From Flavitalea plasmicola (lineage in GTDB: Bacteria; Bacteroidota; Bacteroidia; Chitinophagales; Chitinophagaceae), in contig NZ_JAUOTO010000002.1 in assembly GCF_030546645.1 (NCBI RefSeq), positions 930,001-994,000 on the forward strand: 64,000 bases of DNA. The letters are read 5' to 3'. Of this stretch, positions 8,282-17,860 are shown piece by piece. The position numbers and the translations under genes were made by a program. How positions within the stretch are numbered: position 1 is the stretch's first letter; every line of letters begins with the position of its first letter. The notes under the pieces were generated by a model. It was not told the DNA's origin. It made no database searches and saw only the letters and a list, made by a program, of their open reading frames with translations.

Positions 8282-11200
8282 ATGAATGTAGTTTTACCCC
8301 AGCCATCTTCTGTCCGGAGGATCTTTTCAATGCTGGCAGCCCTGGTCCTTACAGGGGCTGCGGCAAAGGCCCAGATACGCATCACCGAATATATGTATTC
8401 AGGCGCTAATGGAGAATTTGTGGAATTCACCAATGTTGGCGCCGCCGCCATCGACATGACGGGATGGAGCTTCGATGACGCCAACCGCCACGTTGGCGTC
8501 CACAGCCTCAGCGGTTTTGGCGTCGTTCAGCCGGGGGAATCCGCCATTGTTACGGAGACCACCCCCGTCAGTGCTTTCCGCTCCGCCTGGAATCTCTGTG
8601 CCGGCGTCAAGATCGTTGGCGGATATACGAATGACAACCTGGGCCGAGCGGATGAGATCAACCTCTATGATGCCGCAGGCAACCAGGTCGACCGTCTCAC
8701 CTATGACGACCAGACCCTGGGTAGCCCCAGGACCCAAAATAAGAGCGCCTGGGTAAGCGCAGCCGGCCTGGGCGCCAATCAACCCACCCAATGGACCCTC
8801 TCTGCTACGGGCGACGCAGAAGGCTCCTTCACGTCCGCCGGCGGCGACATCGGCAGCCCCGGCAAAAGCACACGCGCTACGGTGGCTTTCAACCCCTGCG
8901 TGGTGGTAGACGGCGCCCCCACTATCGTCATCAATACAGCCGCCACTACGAACTTCCTCGACGGAGGCGTCACCACGGCGCCACTCAGCCCCTTTGCGCT
9001 CAGCGGTGTCCCCGGCGATTCAACGGACCCTGCCAGAAACCTGGGCATCGACTTTACGGTGGGTGACGACAGGCTTGAAGCAAGCAGGTTGATCGTCACG
9101 GTCACCAGTAACAACACTGCCGTGGTGCCCAATGAAAATATTACCCTCACCAACAATGGCGCCTCCAGGAATATAAAGATCACGCCCATCGCAGTGGGCT
9201 ATGCCACCCTGACCGTAACGGTCAGCGACAGCTTGAACCATACGGATTTCCTGCTCGCTTACGCCGCCTCGGCCAATTCCACAACGCCACCATTTACCCG
9301 CTGGCCCACCGGCATTTCCGATGCTTCCGACGCCATCGCCCTGGATGATCATTATTATGTGACAGGCGACGACGAGCAGGATGTATTGAATGTCTACTCC
9401 CGTTGGGCTTCCGGGCTCCCGCTGATCTCCTTCAATTACGCTGCTTTCCTCAATTTGCCTGAGCCCAACAAGCCGGAAGTGGATGTGGAAGCCGCCACTC
9501 CCAGCCCGTTGACTGCAGGTAAGGCCTATTGGCTGGGTTCTATGAGCAATGGCAAGTCCCCTTTCGATAACAAACCAAACCGGGACCGGATCTTTGCCAC
9601 CACTATCACCGGCACCGGCGCTTCCACTGCTTTTAATGTCACCGGTTTTGGCAGTCTTAGAGCAGCGCTCCTCACCTGGGGAGACGACCATGGCTATGGC
9701 TTTACCGCCAGCGCTGCCGCCGGCGTGGACTCCAAAACGCCCTCAGGGTTTGCGGCAGAAGGCATGGTATTCGGTCCTGACAGCACGACGCTCTATATCG
9801 GTCTGCGAGCGCCGCTGGTTCCAACCGCCAACCGTACGAAAGCAGTCATCGCACCGATCCTCAGCTTTGAAGCCTGGTTTAGCGCCGGCGCCGCAGGGTC
9901 GCCTGCCTTTGGGACCCCCATCGAGCTGGACCTGGGCGGAAGAGGCATCAGGGACCTGATCAGGCTGAGCAACGGCACCTATATCATCTTAGCCGGCAGC
10001 CCTGGCGAAAGCATCAACGGCGCCCTCTATAAATGGACAGGCAAGGCCTCCGACGCGCCCATCCGGGTCGTCAGCCCCAACTCGGACTTGCTGAACGCGG
10101 AAGGAGCAATGGCGGTAAATACGAATGGACAACTGTCCCTTTCCGATCTCCAGGTCATCACGGACAAGGGAGGCGACGTTCTGTATAATGACGGCGTTTC
10201 GGCAAAAGATCTGGGAGCTGGCAGCTATAAAAAGTTCAGGCTGGATGACCTGCATTCCCTGGACCTCACCCTGCCTGTGATCAACCGCGCCCCGGCGGTG
10301 ATCATCACCAGCCCCGTCAATGGAGCGTCCTATCCTGCCGGCACGAAGGTGACAGTACAGGCCCAGGCCACAGACAGCGATGGTCAGGTGATGAAAGTGG
10401 AGTTCTTCAATGCGGGTGTCAGGTTTGCGGTGGATTCTATGGCGCCTTACGAGGTCGCAGCAGCTGACGTAGAACCCGGCAACTACCTCGTCACGGCCAG
10501 AGCGACGGATGACAAGGGCGATACCGCCGTATCCGATACGGTGCACGTTACCATCACGGGCTGCACAGGCTCCGGCTTTATCTCCGGTGAAGGATATACC
10601 AATATCCCCGGCGCACAGGTGGCCGACCTCACGGGCAATCCCGCTTACCCTGACCATCCTTCCGTGCACGCCCAGCTCCACAGCTTTGAATATGGTCCCA
10701 ACCTGGGCGACAACTATGGCGCAAGGGTAAGAGGCTACGTCTGCGCCCCGCAGACAGGCGACTATACCTTCTATATTTCCGGCGATGATCAGGCAGGGCT
10801 TTGGCTCAGCACAGATGACAGCCCGGCTCATAAGGCGCTCATCGCCTATGCGGGCGCCTGGACTGGCTTCCGCGAGTACAATAAGTATGCGACGCAGCAC
10901 TCCGCCGCCATCCACCTGGTGAAAGGCGCCAGGTATTATGTGGAAACGCTGCATAAGGAAAATACAGGACAGGACCATCTCTCCGTAGCCTGGAGACTGC
11001 CCAATGGTACATACGCAGTCCCGATACCCGGCAGCGTGCTGTCGCCTTATACAGATTCCGTGATCGTCACCAGCAGTCAGTCCTTTACTGATGCCATGAG
11101 GATGAGCGCCGGCGGCTGGCAGAGCGATGTTGATACCACTGGCGGCCTGTCCGTGAAAGTGGGACCCAATCCCACGCATGGGGCTTTCACACTGATGACC

Positions 11201-11386
11201 CGTAGCTCCAATAGCGCTGCGCTCATCATCCGCGTCACGGATATATCAGGAAGAGTGGTCGAGACCAGGACAGGCGTAGCTCCGAATGGTACCATCCAGT
11301 TGGGTGCGGATTTCCATCCGGGAGTATACTTCGCAGAGATCGTTCAGGGGAATAGTAAAATACGGATCAGGCTATTGAAATTATAG
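8282..11386 (+). CDS. T9SS-secreted lamin-tail / PA14 multidomain surface protein
   Basis: This 1034-residue modular protein starts with a signal peptide (to about residue 30). A lamin-tail domain follows (about 30-140; ITEYMYSGANGEFVEFTNVG). Next come an Ig/cadherin-like segment (about 215-330) and a region resembling a seven-strand propeller (about 340-670). After that are a bacterial Ig-like domain (near 675-770; ITSPVNGASYPAGTKV) and a PA14 domain (about 775-920; FYISGDDQAGLWLS). It ends with a type A T9SS sorting domain (VGPNPTHGAFTL to the C-terminal RIRLLKL). PA14 and lamin-tail domains are carbohydrate- or surface-binding modules. The protein is expected to cross the outer membrane by type IX secretion and be anchored or released. 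No catalytic domain was recognised. Confidence 0.9.
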   Translation: MNVVLPQPSSVRRIFSMLAALVLTGAAAKAQIRITEYMYSGANGEFVEFTNVGAAAIDMTGWSFDDANRHVGVHSLSGFGVVQPGESAIVTETTPVSAFRSAWNLCAGVKIVGGYTNDNLGRADEINLYDAAGNQVDRLTYDDQTLGSPRTQNKSAWVSAAGLGANQPTQWTLSATGDAEGSFTSAGGDIGSPGKSTRATVAFNPCVVVDGAPTIVINTAATTNFLDGGVTTAPLSPFALSGVPGDSTDPARNLGIDFTVGDDRLEASRLIVTVTSNNTAVVPNENITLTNNGASRNIKITPIAVGYATLTVTVSDSLNHTDFLLAYAASANSTTPPFTRWPTGISDASDAIALDDHYYVTGDDEQDVLNVYSRWASGLPLISFNYAAFLNLPEPNKPEVDVEAATPSPLTAGKAYWLGSMSNGKSPFDNKPNRDRIFATTITGTGASTAFNVTGFGSLRAALLTWGDDHGYGFTASAAAGVDSKTPSGFAAEGMVFGPDSTTLYIGLRAPLVPTANRTKAVIAPILSFEAWFSAGAAGSPAFGTPIELDLGGRGIRDLIRLSNGTYIILAGSPGESINGALYKWTGKASDAPIRVVSPNSDLLNAEGAMAVNTNGQLSLSDLQVITDKGGDVLYNDGVSAKDLGAGSYKKFRLDDLHSLDLTLPVINRAPAVIITSPVNGASYPAGTKVTVQAQATDSDGQVMKVEFFNAGVRFAVDSMAPYEVAAADVEPGNYLVTARATDDKGDTAVSDTVHVTITGCTGSGFISGEGYTNIPGAQVADLTGNPAYPDHPSVHAQLHSFEYGPNLGDNYGARVRGYVCAPQTGDYTFYISGDDQAGLWLSTDDSPAHKALIAYAGAWTGFREYNKYATQHSAAIHLVKGARYYVETLHKENTGQDHLSVAWRLPNGTYAVPIPGSVLSPYTDSVIVTSSQSFTDAMRMSAGGWQSDVDTTGGLSVKVGPNPTHGAFTLMTRSSNSAALIIRVTDISGRVVETRTGVAPNGTIQLGADFHPGVYFAEIVQGNSKIRIRLLKL

Positions 11387-11401
11387 GCTTTATCCCAACA
11401 G

Positions 11402-11433
11402 AAAAAGACCGGCCATTTTGGCCGGTCTTTTTT
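11402..11433. terminator. bidirectional rho-independent terminator
   Basis: A 14-bp perfect stem (11402-11415 with 11419-11432) surrounds a 3-base TTT loop. It has A-tracts on one side and a T-tract on the other. It lies between the convergent ends of the lamin-tail gene and the GH29 gene, so it can stop both; the GH29 stop codon begins at its edge. Confidence 0.92.
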
Positions 11434-12805
11434 ATAATACCAGTTCTATCACCGGCACCTCGATATTCGGTTTCTGCGCCGGCAGTTTCAACAGCAGGTC
11501 ATTAGACCCTTCCGCCGCCGGACTGAACTTCAGCTCGGAAGCATCGTGCAGGAATTGTGCATATTTAATTTTTCCCTTGTAACCAGACAGCGTCAATCCC
11601 CCGGACGGATAAGTCATTAGATGCACATACAGCCGCCTGTCCGCCGGATGATACGTTAGCAATGTGCCGGCAGGAGCCGAAAACTCCGCGGGCGCTTCCT
11701 TACATCCATAGATAGCCTTGCTGTTCCATTTCATCCATATCCCGATGCTGTCCAGGGCCCGCTGCGCACGGTAGTCGAATACGCCCCTGGCGGTGGGGCC
11801 CACGTTGAGGATCAGGTTTCCACTTTTGCTTACCGAAGTGATCAACAGCGTCAACAGCTCATGGTTCGTCTTCCAGCTATTCTCATCGCGGTAATATCCC
11901 CACGACCCGGAAAAGGTCTGGCAGGTCTCGAAAGGCAATCCGCCATAATTATTTTGCAGCTCCGAAGGCTTCACCTGCTCCGGTGTGGCGAAGTCCGCTC
12001 CATCGGAATAATCTTCCAGGTCCAGCCGGTTGTCCACCAGGATGCCCGGCTGTAATTTCCGTATCATCTTCAGCAGTTCCACAGACCCCCAATCATCGTG
12101 GCTCTTGCCATGCCCGTTCTTATTGGGATAGGAGAAATCCAGCCAGAGGATGTCTATTTTTCCGTAGCCAGTCAACAGCTCAGTTATCTGGTCACGCAGG
12201 TATTGCCGGTACTTCTTCCAGTCCCTTCCTTTATTCAGCTTTGCATAGTCGGAATCCGCCTCGCTTGCCGGCTGCAGCGGATGCAAGCCATCCACGGTAT
12301 AGTCCGGGTGATGCCAGTCCAGCAGGGAATAATAGAACCCGACCTTCAACCCTTCCGCCCGGAAAGCGGCCACCCATTCCCTGACCAGGTCACGCTTTGC
12401 CCGGGTATTCGTAGCCTTATAATCCGTGTATTTGGAATCGAAGAGGCAAAATCCCTCGTGATGCTTCGTGGTGAGCACGGCATATTTCATGCCTGCGGCT
12501 TTCGCCATTTTGGCCCAGGCCTTAGGATCGTACATATCCGGATCGAACATGTCGAAATAGGGCTTGTATTGCGTATCGTTCATTCTTTCCCACCGCTTGA
12601 CCCATTCATGCCGCGCCGCCTGGGAATATAACCCCCAGTGGATGAACATGCCAAACCGATCGTTCGACCACCAGGCCATGCGCTGCTGCTTTTGCTCCGG
12701 CGTTTCATTGCCGATCTTTTTCTGCTGTGCATACGCACCGCTATGACTTGACAGGATCAACCATCCGCCTGCAAATAAGATCCGTAAAAATCTCATAGTT
12801 CTCAT
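11432..12805 (-). CDS. alpha-L-fucosidase, GH29
   Basis: This 457-residue secreted enzyme has a signal peptide ending near residue 26 (AYAQ) and a GH29 TIM barrel. Family features are visible: RFGMFIHWGLYS (His56), a KHHEGFCLF motif (His115-His116), and WLDFSYP with the probable nucleophile Asp223. It should release alpha-linked L-fucose from oligosaccharides in the periplasm. It is the last gene of the minus-strand PUL, 7 bp after the SGNH gene, so it is probably cotranscribed. The acid/base residue of GH29 is not conserved by position and was not assigned. An alternative ATG lies 9 bp downstream. Confidence 0.94.
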   Translation of the reverse strand: MRTMRFLRILFAGGWLILSSHSGAYAQQKKIGNETPEQKQQRMAWWSNDRFGMFIHWGLYSQAARHEWVKRWERMNDTQYKPYFDMFDPDMYDPKAWAKMAKAAGMKYAVLTTKHHEGFCLFDSKYTDYKATNTRAKRDLVREWVAAFRAEGLKVGFYYSLLDWHHPDYTVDGLHPLQPASEADSDYAKLNKGRDWKKYRQYLRDQITELLTGYGKIDILWLDFSYPNKNGHGKSHDDWGSVELLKMIRKLQPGILVDNRLDLEDYSDGADFATPEQVKPSELQNNYGGLPFETCQTFSGSWGYYRDENSWKTNHELLTLLITSVSKSGNLILNVGPTARGVFDYRAQRALDSIGIWMKWNSKAIYGCKEAPAEFSAPAGTLLTYHPADRRLYVHLMTYPSGGLTLSGYKGKIKYAQFLHDASELKFSPAAEGSNDLLLKLPAQKPNIEVPVIELVL

Positions 12806-12812
12806 TATTAAG

Positions 12813-14591
12813 TTAATTTTTCAGAAAGGGCGCAAGTTCCGCGGCCAGTCGCCGGTAGCCGGAAGCATTGGGATGAAGACCATCGCCGAACAACGACTCG
12901 TCGATCTTTCCTTCGGGTGTAAGCAGTATCTTACCTGGATCAATATACGTCAGGCCCTGTTTTCCGGCCAGTCGCGCTATTGCTTTGTTCAATACAACGA
13001 CCCGTTGCTCCATCGCTCTCCTGGGCAGCAGCCCGGATAAGAGCAATGCGGCCCCAGGCTGCCGCTGGCGGATGGCCTTTACCAGCATGTCCAATCCCGC
13101 TATGATCGCCTCATCTCCATCCGAGGAGAGATTATTGGTGCCGATCATTACCAGGATATGCCTTGCCTTGTACCCGTCCAGTTCATCATGATATACCCTC
13201 CATAATACATTCTCGATCTTGTCCCATCCGAACCCAAGGTTCCGCACTCCCAACGGCTGTAAGTAAGCATTCCAGGAGTCCTCTCCCCTTGCAATAGGCG
13301 CCTTCGGCTCTCCGCCCCAGTAATGGATGATGGAATTGGCCAGGATGATGTTTGCAGGTGGCGCGTTACGGTTCAGCGACAGTATTTCCGCGTGACGGCC
13401 CCTCCAGTCATAATAACCATCCCTGCTTTGTGTCGCCGGTCGGGTAGTGGCATACATCCCCTCCGGCTCATACAGGATCGCACGGATGGATCGCTCATAG
13501 GCGGCCGCATATTGTTCCATGCCTATATCATTCGGGTGGACGCCATCCACGGTCGAATTAATATCCAGGCCAATGTCCTTGCCGGACAGCAGGTAAATAT
13601 TCCGGACACCTTCCGCCCTCATGCGGGCGAAAGTCGCTTCCAGCACGCCGTTCACGCGTTGGAACTCATGCCTGCGGGCAGTGTCGATGAAATGGCCGGT
13701 GTTACCGCCGCTGTGCGCCACCAGTAGAATCGGCACTGAAGGATGTTTTTCCTGCAACAACCGGACAGCTTCCCTGATCCTGCCTTCCACTTCCGCGCCG
13801 GAGAATCCGGAACTAAGGTTGGGCAGGCAGTCCAACACGTACAGCTTTGCATCGATCTCGTTCATAAGGTCGATCACGGACTTTTCCAGCTTTCCGCTGC
13901 CCGAAAAACCCAGGTTGATCAGCGGTCTGTCCAACTGCCTTTCCAGGATGGCCGTCCAGGCCAGTCCCGGCCTGGAAGCACAGGCGCCCTGCGCAATGGA
14001 GGTGCCGTACACGACAATGGGTTTTTCCGGCTGCAAAGGCAGGGCGGCAAAATGTCTGCCGGCGGGAACGCCTATCTGCATCCAGGTCACGGTGTTGTAT
14101 AAAGGTAAAAATAGCCGGAGTTCGCAATCTCTGCCCGCAAAAACAGTGTCAGTCCCCAGACCTGAAAAATGATATTCAATCGTATCGCCGAAGGAGAAGG
14201 TTCCCGGCGCCCAGCCCCATTTGCCATCATGATCCAGGCTATACAGGTCTACCCCGCTGACGCCGGTGGCCGGCATATGCGACATGGCGAAGCTTCCCTT
14301 ACCCTGTACCGTATACCTTACGACAATTTCCGAAGCATCCGTTCTGAACTTGCAGTAGAGTCCTGCGCTGCTGTGCGAGAGATTCCATACATTGGGGTTC
14401 AGTGTCTGACTGGCGCGTGCCGGGAAGCGGTCATAAGGACTTCCCACTTCTTTTGGCCAGGCCTGTCCCTCCAGCACAGGAAAAGCATTGGCAGCGGGAT
14501 CCCACCAGGTCCATCCTTTCCCATCTGTTTGCGCGCCGGTATCTTTAGCGAGGATTAAAAATATCACAGAAACGATGGTCGCAAACTTCAT
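12813..14591 (-). CDS. bimodular SGNH/GDSL hydrolase (probable carbohydrate esterase)
   Basis: This 592-residue secreted protein contains two SGNH hydrolase modules in one chain. After a signal peptide and a beta-rich N-domain (about 22-185), module one has GTSIAQG (Ser198), NLGFSGSGK (Gly block), and VDGVHPND (Asp349, His352). Module two has ILANSIIHYWGG (Ser420), NLGFGWD, MIGTNNL (Gly484-Asn487) and GDGLHPNASGY (Asp570, His573). Both modules keep the expected Ser/Gly/Asn/Asp-His pattern. Such enzymes in PULs usually remove acetyl or acyl groups. The gene overlaps the upstream GH89 gene by 4 bp, which indicates translational coupling. The two modules may act on different ester positions; that is inference. 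Confidence 0.92.
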   Translation of the reverse strand: MKFATIVSVIFLILAKDTGAQTDGKGWTWWDPAANAFPVLEGQAWPKEVGSPYDRFPARASQTLNPNVWNLSHSSAGLYCKFRTDASEIVVRYTVQGKGSFAMSHMPATGVSGVDLYSLDHDGKWGWAPGTFSFGDTIEYHFSGLGTDTVFAGRDCELRLFLPLYNTVTWMQIGVPAGRHFAALPLQPEKPIVVYGTSIAQGACASRPGLAWTAILERQLDRPLINLGFSGSGKLEKSVIDLMNEIDAKLYVLDCLPNLSSGFSGAEVEGRIREAVRLLQEKHPSVPILLVAHSGGNTGHFIDTARRHEFQRVNGVLEATFARMRAEGVRNIYLLSGKDIGLDINSTVDGVHPNDIGMEQYAAAYERSIRAILYEPEGMYATTRPATQSRDGYYDWRGRHAEILSLNRNAPPANIILANSIIHYWGGEPKAPIARGEDSWNAYLQPLGVRNLGFGWDKIENVLWRVYHDELDGYKARHILVMIGTNNLSSDGDEAIIAGLDMLVKAIRQRQPGAALLLSGLLPRRAMEQRVVVLNKAIARLAGKQGLTYIDPGKILLTPEGKIDESLFGDGLHPNASGYRRLAAELAPFLKN

Positions 14592-17500
14592 AAAGTGTCT
14601 AAAATATTATTCACCATTGATATTAGTGTTCCACTGGCAGCCGGGCTTTTGATCTTACCGCCTGTCGCTGTCTGCTCCTCCCGGCTGACCCAGGATCGCT
14701 CCCAGCCAAAGAAATCAAGCGACTGAGGCGTCCCCCCCTTCATTTGATCCTTTAAATACGCAAAATACATCTCCCAACGCTTTTCATAAAAGGAACGCAT
14801 CATTCCCGCCCATTCCTTGTAAGCATATTCATGAAGATAGTCTTCTTTACGATTATTTTCACCCCAGTAGGTCACCAGCATCAGCGCATTGTGCAGGTTG
14901 TTCTTTTTCTCCTCCGGCGTATTGCCAGCGGCCAGCGCCTGTTGCCGGTAAGTCGTCAGACGATAATAAGGATCCATATCCAACAGCCGCTCGGCACTCT
15001 CGGCCATCTCCAGGAAACGGCCGGTGGTCTTGCTGAAGGCTGTATCATTTTTCATTTTATAAGCTTCCACGATGCGGCTGTGCACCGTATCCGCCGCGTT
15101 GGCCAATGCCTGACGGGTGAAGTTGATCAGGTCGATCCGGTAAGTCTCGCTGCCTTTGAACAGGGGCGCCGCCTTGGCAAAAAGCCTTACCGCCTGCAGG
15201 TAGGTGGCCACGTCGTATCGCTTCCTGATGGTGCCCCACGAAGAAACAGATTTTATTTCCAGCGCCGGACGCGCACAAAGGATATTCTCCGGCGGTCCTT
15301 CCTGGTAGCCCTCCGGGCTGCTGTAGATCGTTTGCAGGAAAAGGTTCCAGGCGTCGAGGATATCTTTGTTATATTGTCCATACCGGTATAGCGTGTATCC
15401 CTTTATCCATTCCGCCGCATTGACGGCTTCCTGATGCCAGCCGACCTCCAGCATGAAATCATACGACACGGGATTATTGTCGATGCCTTCCGGCATGATG
15501 CCCACGCCCTTCAGATAGGTACCGAGCTCGCCATGTGCAGCCCGGTAAGGCTCATTGGCGAAACGCTGTAGCTTACCGAACAGGCCGGGCCGCTCGCCAT
15601 AGTTCGTGATCATGCACCAGATGAAGGGCGAACCTTCATAAGCCTTTCTTTTTTCCCAGTTATTCGTCGTCTCTCCGAACAGCTCCTGCACCAGCACTTT
15701 GGATTTATCCAGCCCGGCCAGCATTTCTGTCCGCGGATTTTGCTGCCAGCCCTGTAATACCCAGACGGCGCCGGGAAACCAGCGCTGCATGGCCCCTTGT
15801 ATGTTAGCACCCGCTTTACCCAAGTCCACTCCATCTGTTATTCCTCCTTCATGAAAAGGATCGCCGGAAAAATAGTGGAGATCCTTGCCATACCGTCGTT
15901 GTGTTTCTGCATAAAAGAGATCAGCGATCCGCTGGAAGGCCGTGTCCGTCGGGTCCAGTATATCCGGCCGGGTAAAGGCGCCCCAATTACCCTGGGTAAT
16001 GATACGGGCTTTTGTCTTGTTCTTCAATGTGGATGGCACCATCCCGAAAAATGCAGGCATGACGGGCTCGATACCCAACAGGCGCATACGGGCCAGCATT
16101 TGCTGCACGATTGCCTCCCTGGCTGCGATCTGCGTGACAGGCATGGGACCGCCCCACCCCTGTATATTGCCCATCAGCCACCAGGCATTATAGGCCGGCC
16201 CGGTGATAAAATCATCTATCTCTTTCGGCGTATACCCTATCTTCTCCAGCACGCCCTTCCAGACGGATTCGGCGCCGTTGGCCACCAGCATGGTGTTTAC
16301 GCCGTTGAGGGCCATCCAATCCAGCTCCCGCTCCCAATCTTTCCAGGTGTAGAAGCTCATCGAATAATTGTAGGTGCAGTAATTCAGCGCATATCTTATT
16401 TCTGCCCCAGCCTGAACATTTACTATGCCCGGCACAACAGGCAATGGCGACACAGGCGACAGATTATCGCCCATATGGCTCATGCTGCGATGGCAGTAAT
16501 ATTTCAGGTACCAGCCCAGTCCCTCCGCTGCGGCGTTGGCGCCGGTGGCGGCCACGTGCACTTCACCGTCCCGGGTGGAAAGCTCGAATCTTTCTTTCCC
16601 GGCGCCTTTGTCCAGGGCCGTCAGCACGAGATGGTCCGCCAGCCAGGGGGCACGGCGCAGGGCCAGCTGCCGCACGCCGTCAAATGATTTTTCTTCTCCT
16701 GTCCCGCCAGCTTTTGTCCTGACTGCCGGGCCCACCCCCTCGTCCTGCCTGATGGCCGCGAACAATGCTTTGAAGGTGGCTACATTATTATCGACCCCTG
16801 GCCTATCCGACTTCTTATAATAAGCCCGGATAAAATCTCCGGTGTTGAACCACATGGTCTCGAACACGCCCTGCATGCGCTCCGCGAGGGTCAGGGAAAA
16901 AGACTCCCGCATGCCGTTCTTCCGCGCCAGCCTTATCTGGTCCAGCTGCGCCAGCGCTACATCTGGCTTGGAACAGGCACTGGCCAATACGTTAAATCCC
17001 TTGATGGCGAAATAAGCAGGTGTGGGTGGCGCATCTTCGTATTTCCAGTCGCAGATCATGATATCCTTCGGGATCATATCGATAGCCCTGTAAGTATCGT
17101 TCATACTTGCCTGCCATGCCAGCAGGTTCGTAGTCTTACCGTCGATGAGGCGGTCGCTCCACATCCACATCTGGCAATGCTTCTGTTGCAAATGGTCGTG
17201 TAGCCGGGTGACATACTGCGCGAACAGCTCCGCTTTGTCCATCCCTCCGCAGCGGGGACATTTGTCATAGCCCAGTATCCATACCTCGTCGAGCCCGACG
17301 TGCAGGGCATCCGCCCCGCATACGTCGATCAGCTCGTCCATCATAGGTAAGATCACATTAAACAGGTCAGGGTGTTGGGGACAAAGGCTTTTGGTATAAA
17401 AGTCGAACATACCGCCATCCTTCCAGGGCACAGGCGGATTGTAATCCGGCGATTCATCGAATTGAGGATATTGTTTTAACAACGGGCCTATGTTCGTTCT

Positions 17501-17857
17501 GTCTGACTGGTGCGCCAGCAGGTTCACCGTGGGTATGAAGCGGATATGCGCCTCCCTGCAGGCTGCCACGATGCGCTGCAACTGCTCTTTGGACAATGCA
17601 TTTACATCCGTCAGCTCCGGATGCGTCTCAAATTTGTATTGGTACTCGATCCGGAGGCATAATGTATTTACGCCTTCCCGCGGCAGCGCCTCCCTGATGA
17701 AATCACACAGGAGGGGCACATCCTGGGGGTCCGGACAGCTCAGCAGCAATGCCTTCACCGGCAGCTTATTCCAGGGAAAGGACGGATTGGATTGGGCATT
17801 GACCGGTGTAAACCAAATGGCGAATAGGACGATAAACTGGCAAATCTTTGATTTCAT
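14588..17857 (-). CDS. fusion of a GH20-like domain with alpha-N-acetylglucosaminidase (GH89)
   Basis: This 1089-residue secreted protein is about 350 residues longer than a typical NAGLU. After a signal peptide (to about residue 22), residues 30-360 form a hexosaminidase-like TIM barrel with the Asp190-Glu191 pair in ALHVGLDEVW and a Cys200-x-x-Cys203 motif. Residues about 385-1085 form a GH89 module: an N-domain, a NIQGWGGPMP motif, DPFHEG with probable acid/base Glu670, and QELFGET with probable nucleophile Glu729. GH89 removes terminal alpha-GlcNAc, as in heparan or mucin-type glycans. The N-terminal activity is likely beta-hexosaminidase-like but the substrate is unknown. It lies in the PUL between the beta-helix gene and the SGNH gene. 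Confidence 0.93.
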   Translation of the reverse strand: MKSKICQFIVLFAIWFTPVNAQSNPSFPWNKLPVKALLLSCPDPQDVPLLCDFIREALPREGVNTLCLRIEYQYKFETHPELTDVNALSKEQLQRIVAACREAHIRFIPTVNLLAHQSDRTNIGPLLKQYPQFDESPDYNPPVPWKDGGMFDFYTKSLCPQHPDLFNVILPMMDELIDVCGADALHVGLDEVWILGYDKCPRCGGMDKAELFAQYVTRLHDHLQQKHCQMWMWSDRLIDGKTTNLLAWQASMNDTYRAIDMIPKDIMICDWKYEDAPPTPAYFAIKGFNVLASACSKPDVALAQLDQIRLARKNGMRESFSLTLAERMQGVFETMWFNTGDFIRAYYKKSDRPGVDNNVATFKALFAAIRQDEGVGPAVRTKAGGTGEEKSFDGVRQLALRRAPWLADHLVLTALDKGAGKERFELSTRDGEVHVAATGANAAAEGLGWYLKYYCHRSMSHMGDNLSPVSPLPVVPGIVNVQAGAEIRYALNYCTYNYSMSFYTWKDWERELDWMALNGVNTMLVANGAESVWKGVLEKIGYTPKEIDDFITGPAYNAWWLMGNIQGWGGPMPVTQIAAREAIVQQMLARMRLLGIEPVMPAFFGMVPSTLKNKTKARIITQGNWGAFTRPDILDPTDTAFQRIADLFYAETQRRYGKDLHYFSGDPFHEGGITDGVDLGKAGANIQGAMQRWFPGAVWVLQGWQQNPRTEMLAGLDKSKVLVQELFGETTNNWEKRKAYEGSPFIWCMITNYGERPGLFGKLQRFANEPYRAAHGELGTYLKGVGIMPEGIDNNPVSYDFMLEVGWHQEAVNAAEWIKGYTLYRYGQYNKDILDAWNLFLQTIYSSPEGYQEGPPENILCARPALEIKSVSSWGTIRKRYDVATYLQAVRLFAKAAPLFKGSETYRIDLINFTRQALANAADTVHSRIVEAYKMKNDTAFSKTTGRFLEMAESAERLLDMDPYYRLTTYRQQALAAGNTPEEKKNNLHNALMLVTYWGENNRKEDYLHEYAYKEWAGMMRSFYEKRWEMYFAYLKDQMKGGTPQSLDFFGWERSWVSREEQTATGGKIKSPAASGTLISMVNNILDTL

Positions 17858-17860
17858 CTC

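Noticed and set aside
9989-11179. 396-residue open frame on the minus strand
   Set aside because: It is a shadow of the lamin-tail protein gene; the translation has no domain and unusual composition.
15797-16687. 296-residue plus-strand open frame
   Set aside because: It is antisense to the GH89 module and has no family features.
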